This document shows, piece after piece, positions 58,905 to 64,000 of a stretch of 64,000 bases of DNA. Origin of the DNA: Rhynchopus euleeides (taxonomy: Eukaryota > Euglenozoa > Diplonemea > Diplonemida > Diplonemidae). Both the position numbers and the translations under genes were made by a program. The notes beneath the pieces were generated by a model. It saw only the letters and a list, made by a program, of their open reading frames with translations. It was not told where the DNA came from and made no database searches. Where the stretch lies: positions 1 to 64,000 of the forward strand of contig OY723310.1 in the NCBI GenBank assembly GCA_963210315.1, in the 5' to 3' direction. How positions within the stretch are numbered: the stretch's first letter is position 1; each line of letters opens with the position of its first letter.

Positions 58905-59815
58905 TCACTACCGTGGCCTCCGGCGGCTGGGGGGCTCCGCCCCCCAGACCCCCCTGTGCTGTCTTCCTGTCTTGTACCCAAACCCTTTGAGGTTACGTCA
59001 GAGAATGGAATGCAGACCATCAGACCCTCAGTAGCCTCAGGAGGACGCAGCCAGCTCATGCAGAATCTGTACACCTGCAAGGAACAGATGTTCACTACCG
59101 TGGCCTCCGGCGGCTGGGGGGCTCCGCCCCCCAGACCCCCCTGTGGCATGTGCCTGTATGTAAGTCCTTGCACGTCCGGGTCTGCGGCAGATCGGTCCCG
59201 AAATCCATTTTTTGGACTAACCTCCGGCACCCGAGGCTGGACCCGAGCACGGATCCCTGAGAGAGGAACCGGGAGGTGACCCATTCACCACAAGACTCGC
59301 TTGCTGGGGGGTCCGCCAAAAAATCGGGGAACGCCTCACATTTAAGCCCAAATGAGCGTAGATTTCGCCCCTATAAAATGCCCTGGTCAGGGGTAAAAAG
59401 AAAAAAAATATAGATTTTCGGGAAACCGGAAAAGTTGGCTCCTCGCCTTGGGGTCTCAAGGTGACCAGGAGGCGTTTCGTGAGCAAAGTGACCCCAGCGA
59501 CATGAGCACAGGCCTCAAACAGTCACAATAGAGGACAAATGAAGCTGCCCAACCCGTACCGTGCAACAGACGTTTACTACCGTGGCCTCCGGCGGCTGGG
59601 GGCTCCGCCCCCCAGACCCCCCTGTGGCATGTGCCTGTCTTGTACCCAAGCCCTTTACATCAGGGAATGGAGTACAGACCGGATATCCTCAGGAGGACGC
59701 AGCCAACTCACACAGAATCCGTACGCCCGCAAGTCACAGATGTTCACTACCGTGGCCTCCGGCGGCTGGGGGCTCCGCCCCCCAGACCCCCCCTATGGCA
59801 TGTGTTTGTCTTGTA
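58905..59815. repeat. Four dispersed copies of a GC-rich hairpin motif
   Basis: CACTACCGTGGCCTCCGGCGGCTGGGG followed by CTCCGCCCCCCAGACCCCCC occurs near 58909, 59093, 59572 and 59741. The core pairs GGGGGGC with GCCCCCC around a TCC loop. The spacers between copies are also related (CGCAGCCA..TC and GTCCGGG..TGC), so these are copies of a longer unit of about 170 bp. Confidence 0.75.
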
Positions 59816-60431
59816 ACCAAGTCCTTGCGCGTCCGGGGCTGCATATCAGTCCGGTACCCTCGCGGGAGGCTGGGCCCGAGCACTGATCTCTGAGACGAAC
59901 CGGGGGGGAACCCATTCAGTGAGAAAAAATTGGCTGACCCGATCCAGCCCGCAACCCCATATTTCAAGCTCCACCCCTGGGGTGGTAGGCAGAGGCTTAG
60001 CTTGGGGGGGTAAACTCGGTCAGCTGACCGAGTTTCAGCCAAACCCGGAAAAAAACTCGGTCAGCTCAAAAGACAAAAAAAAAAGTATAAATTTTCGGGG
60101 AAAAAAGCGGATTTTTCTTGGGGTGCAGCAGCACAGGAGGTGAAGCACGCGTGCGAGCGAACGCGAACACCCCATTCTCCTTCTGTCCCGTATTCGTCGC
60201 TAGCGTAAGAATAACGTCAGAAGTCTCGAATTCCGTCTCCCGGCAACATGGTGGGCACGCAGGTGCAGGAGGCTACATCGCTGACCATTACCTGGCACCT
60301 CTCCCGGGGATCACTGGCGCGTACCCTTGCCCGGACTTCAATGCCCCAGCACACCCACTGAAGTGGGCACAGGCGCACAAGACTGCCCTTCTGCAAGGTG
60401 CCCGGGTGTCTGTTCCGAGATTCGGAGGTTG

Positions 60432-60695
60432 GGCCTGCGTGATCTGCAGGAGGTTATTCAGCGGTTTACCTCGGCAAACCTCGCTCTCACGTACCCAGCA
60501 ACATGCAGGCTACCCCAGCTTGCATCTATGCCTCGGCTGGGCACTGCTTCTGTTGAACGCTTGTTTTCCAAGCTCCGCCTTGTCTCCACCAGGCTTCGCC
60601 AACTGAGCAGCGAAAGCCTTGCAAATGTACTTTGTGGAGTGGAATGTCGCGAAGATTCACAGGGTATCCCCGAAGCCACTCTTGCGAGGTCCTAG
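60432..60695 (+). pseudogene. hAT transposase C-terminal fragment
   Basis: The frame reads into a clear hATC dimerisation signature: 'YPATCRLPQLASMPRLGTA' followed by 'SVERLFSKLRLVSTRLR' and 'LSSESLANVL'. It continues to the stop at 60693-60695. Nothing upstream in this frame resembles the catalytic RNase H-like domain, so only the end of the gene remains. It is distinct from the hAT gene at 4771-7098 and most likely belonged to the surrounding 5.6-kb element. Confidence 0.7.
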
Positions 60696-60870
60696 GGTAC
60701 CCCGAGAGAATGTCACCCCCCTCGAGGGCCCAGGGCCGAGGGGGGGTGACATTCTTCCCAGCCGCTACACAGGGCAACCATTGAAGAACGTCACCCCCTC
60801 TGTACAGGGTGGCCGTTGGAGCCCAAGCGGAGGCCGAGGGGGGGTGACATTCTCTCCGGGTACCCGAGGT
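60693..60870. repeat. GAATGTCACCCC inverted-repeat element, second copy
   Basis: It starts CTAGGGTACCCCGAGAGAATG and contains GTCACCCCC and GGGGGTGACATTC in opposite orientations, as at 7997-8141. A weaker version is visible at 57090-57220. Confidence 0.6.
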
Positions 60871-60887
60871 ATAATAATAGGTATAAT

Positions 60888-61706
60888 AAGGGCTCGTCCC
60901 ATAACCCCCCCCCCAAAGTGGCCTTTTTGGGATTTTTCGCTGAAAACCTGAAAGATCCAGGACAAAACCGGTCCTGACCCCCAAACCTGGCCCAAAAGTG
61001 ATATCTGGGGCTATCCGGGGGTTTCCTGGGGCAAGTGAGGGTGCAGGGGGGTCTGATTCTGGTGGTGATTTCCTCTCCCACGGCCTTTCTTCGAGGGGGC
61101 TCCTCCCCCCCTGAAACCACCTCTTCCGGGCCTTGACTGAAGCCCTCTCATCCGGACACACGTTCTCAAGCGGGTTGCGTGTGCTGTTCAGAGTTCTTTG
61201 TTTTATGCCAGGAAACTTGCACACCCTTGTCGTGGGGTTTGAGCTTGAACAATCTGACTATCTCGGAGAGTCTGAGAGTATGCCAGCGCTGATCTGCCGC
61301 CCTGTGCTTGTAGCAACGGGCAGAATGATAGTGTTTCTTCTGTTCGTGCTTTGCGGCTTTCGGTAACTTGATGACAGGACTTGATGTTGCTGGACAGTTC
61401 TGGCGATTGCCAACACTGTCGAGGACCCTCGCCTCAAGTGTTTCTGAATCTTCAGTCAAGGCCCAGAAGAGGTGGTTTCAGGGGGGGAGGAGCCCCCTCG
61501 AAGAAAGGCCGTGGGAGAGGAAATTACCACCAGAATCAGACCCCCCTGCACCCTCATTTGCCCCAGGAAACCCCCGGATAGCCCCAGATATCACTTTTGG
61601 GCCAGGTTTGGGGGTCAGGACCGGTTATGTCCTGTATTTTTCAGGTTTTCAGCAAAAACCCCCAAAAAGGCCACTTTGGGGGGGGGGGTTTTGGGACGAG
61701 GCCATA
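60888..61706. mobile_element. Element with 250-bp inverted repeats
   Basis: 60888-61140 and 61455-61706 are inverted copies with about 90 percent or better agreement by eye, separated by 314 bp. The arms contain GGCCTTTTTGGG, GATATCTGGGGCTATCCGGG and GGGGGAGGAGCCCCCTCGAAG. No coding capacity is seen in the centre. It lies inside the 5.6-kb element, so it is the younger insertion. Confidence 0.7.
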
Positions 61707-62709
61707 TGGAAAATTTCACGGAAGCACCAACAAAGCTCTTTTTCAGCCCACTTCAGGACTATCTGCGCTGCTGAGACTGCATCCGCCACTGCCTGGCGGG
61801 AAGCTGCCAATGCACACCTACAAAGGCAACAAAGCAACCCCAGGTTGAGGCTGCAAACCTGGTTGCTGAGCTGGTGTTCCAGATAAGAAGGGGGGGAACC
61901 GGGAAGGCAGCAACGTCGAATTCTGGGTGAACCAGGTGGTGGGGAGCAAATCAACGGGGCAAATCAACTGCGTGTGTACTGTGACCGAGTCTGACCGAGT
62001 TTCGGCCCCAACCCCAAAATCCAAGCTAAGCCCCTGGTGGTAGGTAAAGGTGCAAAAAAAACGCATAAATACGTAAACAATATGTGTGTAAAAAATTATT
62101 TACATGTATTGTTTACATGGAATATTATTTACAGCTATTATTTACATGCACATTTACTATTTACATAAAGCTAGGTAAACAATAGCTGTGACCCCCGTTT
62201 ACACGCTTTTTTAGGTGCAGTGACCCACGCCTACCCCACCCCCCAAATGCGCTTTTTTATTCGCGCGAAAAATAGGTGCGCTTTTTTTTTTCGCGCGAAA
62301 AAATGGGGCGTTTAAACGGGTTTGCGGGTTTGCGGGTAGTGTCAACACGATGAATATGATTGGGGCCTTCACTACTCGGCAAATTTTCGGCAGCCTGTCT
62401 GCGTTCTTCAAACATCGAGGTTGCAGCCAAACAACAAACATCGGCGGTAAAACCCCACACCAGGCCCCCTCACCCGGCTCTTCAAAACCGCAAACCCCAC
62501 CTTCGTCTGCACACCACCGGTGTTTTGTTGGATGACTGCATCGCCGAAGCACACCCTTTCAACACACGAGACCGCACCTCCCTTCTGCCCAATCCCCCAC
62601 CACCACCACAGGATCGGCAGGGTGGGTACTGACACCATACACACCACTCACACAAGTGGCCGGTGCCCCACACCGCAGCGCAGCGCCTCCCCCGGACCCA
62701 CCCACTGCA

Positions 62710-63360
62710 ATGCCGACATCACAGTGGGCGTACCCACGGCCTGCGGGTGGCTGTGACGAGCAGGAGTACCAGGGCAGCGCAAGGCGCCTCAGGGCTGTGC
62801 GGAGCGGGAGTAGTGGCGTCAGCACCGTGATGCTCCAGGGCGTGGATGCGGCAGATAAGGCCGCGGTGTCCGCAGCCTTCACCCGCATGCAGGCAGAGGT
62901 GCCCCAGATGCTGCGCGTCATGCGCGACGAGTCTGCCGCGCAGGACGCAGAGATTGCACGCCTCCGCCACTTCATCCAGTCGGCAGACGAGTCGCCATCT
63001 CCCTGGAACCCGCAGCTGCAGCCCGACTCGGAGAGCGAGTGCAGCGGTGCAGATGAAGACGACGATGTCGAGGCGCTTGTGGCTGTTATAGAGGCAGAGG
63101 AGGGGGAAGAGGAGGAGGAAGACGAGGCGTGGCTCGCAGAGGTGATTGCCGAGGAGGAGGCGCGTGAGAAGGCCGAGGCGGGTGGCGGGGCCGGGGGCAG
63201 GGGGCAGCAGCACGGGCTCCGGCCGGGAGGCGCGCCGGCAGCTGTGCCGCTGCCCGACGGGTCGCCGCCTCGTATCGATCGGAATCCCATCAAGCCTGTT
63301 GTCACCACAAAGCGGGCATACGACGTTCCGAATTTCGAAAGTTTCGACTCGGGCAGATAA
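62710..63360 (+). CDS. Acidic coiled-coil protein, unidentified
   Basis: From the ATG at 62710 the frame gives 216 residues. Residues 45-95 are helical with heptad character ('AAFTRMQAEVPQMLRVM' and 'SAAQDAEIARLRHFI'). Residues 110-160 are strongly acidic, with runs of Glu and Asp. The C-terminus is Gly/Pro-rich and then 'KRAYDVPNFESFD'. I recognise no family. The composition resembles gag-like or ORF1-like proteins of retroelements or a host nuclear protein. It stands alone just outside the 5.6-kb element. Confidence 0.45.
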   Translation: MPTSQWAYPRPAGGCDEQEYQGSARRLRAVRSGSSGVSTVMLQGVDAADKAAVSAAFTRMQAEVPQMLRVMRDESAAQDAEIARLRHFIQSADESPSPWNPQLQPDSESECSGADEDDDVEALVAVIEAEEGEEEEEDEAWLAEVIAEEEAREKAEAGGGAGGRGQQHGLRPGGAPAAVPLPDGSPPRIDRNPIKPVVTTKRAYDVPNFESFDSGR

Positions 63361-64000
63361 GGGGCGAGAGAAGTGAAGCGGGTTTTAGCCACACACCACA
63401 GGCTGATGCCACTACAAAACACAGCCCCCCCCTCTCGGCCATAGCTTCGCGACGCAGTTGAGGGGCAGGTGTGACAGCCTCGAACTCGGACAAGCCTGGG
63501 GTGTGCGATGCAAAATCTGGTTTCAAATCCCACAGGGCTGAGAGCCCGAGCGTCAGATGCCCATGTGCTTGCCCAAGGGGGTGGGCAGTCGGCTGTGGCG
63601 CGTAATACAGTAGAGTTGTTATTGTTAGACACACGCAGTGGGAAGGGGGTCGGGCGCTGTCCACGTGTGACCTCTGCTGGATGAAGCACACACAGGGCTT
63701 ACCCTTTGGAATGGGTCTGGGATCCCCACGCACGTACCGCGTCGTTGTCGTATAACACGCAGTGCACACAGAGCGCGCGGCTGTTGTTCTGCGTTCACTC
63801 TTTGAACCCACAACCGCAGTGGCTCGACGCATTGCCCGGTGGCGACGGCCGTCATTCATCGCAACCCCCCCCCCCCCCCCGCCGCAGTGGCACTGAATAT
63901 AGGTTAGATCTTGCCACCCCTTCGCCACATTGCAGGCACCTGTCACAAGCGGGTGCAGTGGTTCGTCTCCGTTACTCTCAAGGGAACGCCCGCCCCTCCC
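63361..64000. other. Window end without a recognisable feature
   Basis: No long frame with a known motif was found, and there is a C run near 63866-63880. A GGTTTCAAATCC string near 63530 is not part of a tRNA fold. Confidence 0.4.

Larger units (their letters stand above)
56561..62203. mobile_element. 5.6-kb inverted-repeat element, hAT-related, filled with nested inserts
   Basis: The left end TGTAAACCCCCCTCACACCTATTGTTTACCTA is mirrored at 62172-62203 with a few changes. Both ends continue into AT-rich arrays of TTTACATGTAA/TGTTTAC type (56590-56650 and 62060-62170). The only coding remnant inside is a hAT dimerisation domain at 60432-60695, which suggests a hAT origin. The remainder consists of other small repeats. 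No target duplication is clear. Confidence 0.55.

Noticed and set aside
63520-63550. tRNA-like B-box string
   Set aside because: The T stem does not pair and no anticodon or acceptor arm can be drawn around it.

Overview
The window is repeat-dense nuclear DNA from a eukaryote, most likely a unicellular alga or other protist. It carries intron-poor transposase and LINE reading frames, a DIRS-type element, hAT and DDE transposases, several families of terminal-inverted-repeat elements, minisatellites, and one host-type gene whose product is built from DUF4116 repeats. No rRNA, tRNA, CRISPR array or bacterial operon was seen. GC is high in coding stretches, and runs of C or G mark many element ends. 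I cannot name the species.

Layout. 1-8.5 kb is a nest of DNA transposons: an element with 162-bp inverted ends (1-1176); a 3-kb palindromic element (1241-4274) carrying a 714-bp TA-flanked element (3167-3880); and a hAT element with an intact-looking 775-residue transposase (4275-7599). 8.5-12.5 kb, minus strand, is a DIRS-type tyrosine-recombinase retroelement. 12.5-15.0 kb is a 31-bp minisatellite. 15.0-17.7 kb is a DDE transposase gene between two 226-bp direct repeats. 17.76-19.51 kb is a longer member of the TA-flanked family. 22.8-29.9 kb is a LINE (LINE-1) whose large ORF opens with a 2A-like motif.

30.2-41.7 kb is the centre of interest. A gene for an N-terminal ubiquitin-like domain followed by about 27 DUF4116 units (75 bp each) is interrupted twice at the same position of the 75-bp unit, in the same orientation and with the same 17-bp target duplication. 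One insert is an 833-bp non-coding element. The other is an 8.1-kb LINE (LINE-2) that encodes an RNase H-like plus OTU-protease ORF1 and an endonuclease/reverse transcriptase ORF2. The fixed site puts ORF1 in frame with the host repeat. ORF1 has about 210 open codons before its first ATG, so a host-LINE fusion product is plausible. This pairing of a protein-repeat-specific LINE with a smaller element using the same site is my best candidate for an undescribed system.

42-52.6 kb is mostly dispersed repeats, relics and a 63-bp tandem array with no convincing gene. 52.64-55.04 kb is a 17-bp minisatellite whose minus strand is open in all three frames. 55.4-56.5 kb holds a LINE tail fragment. 56.56-62.20 kb is a large inverted-repeat element filled with nested elements and a hAT dimerisation-domain fragment. 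62.71-63.36 kb is an unidentified acidic coiled-coil ORF. The last 640 bases hold nothing I recognise.
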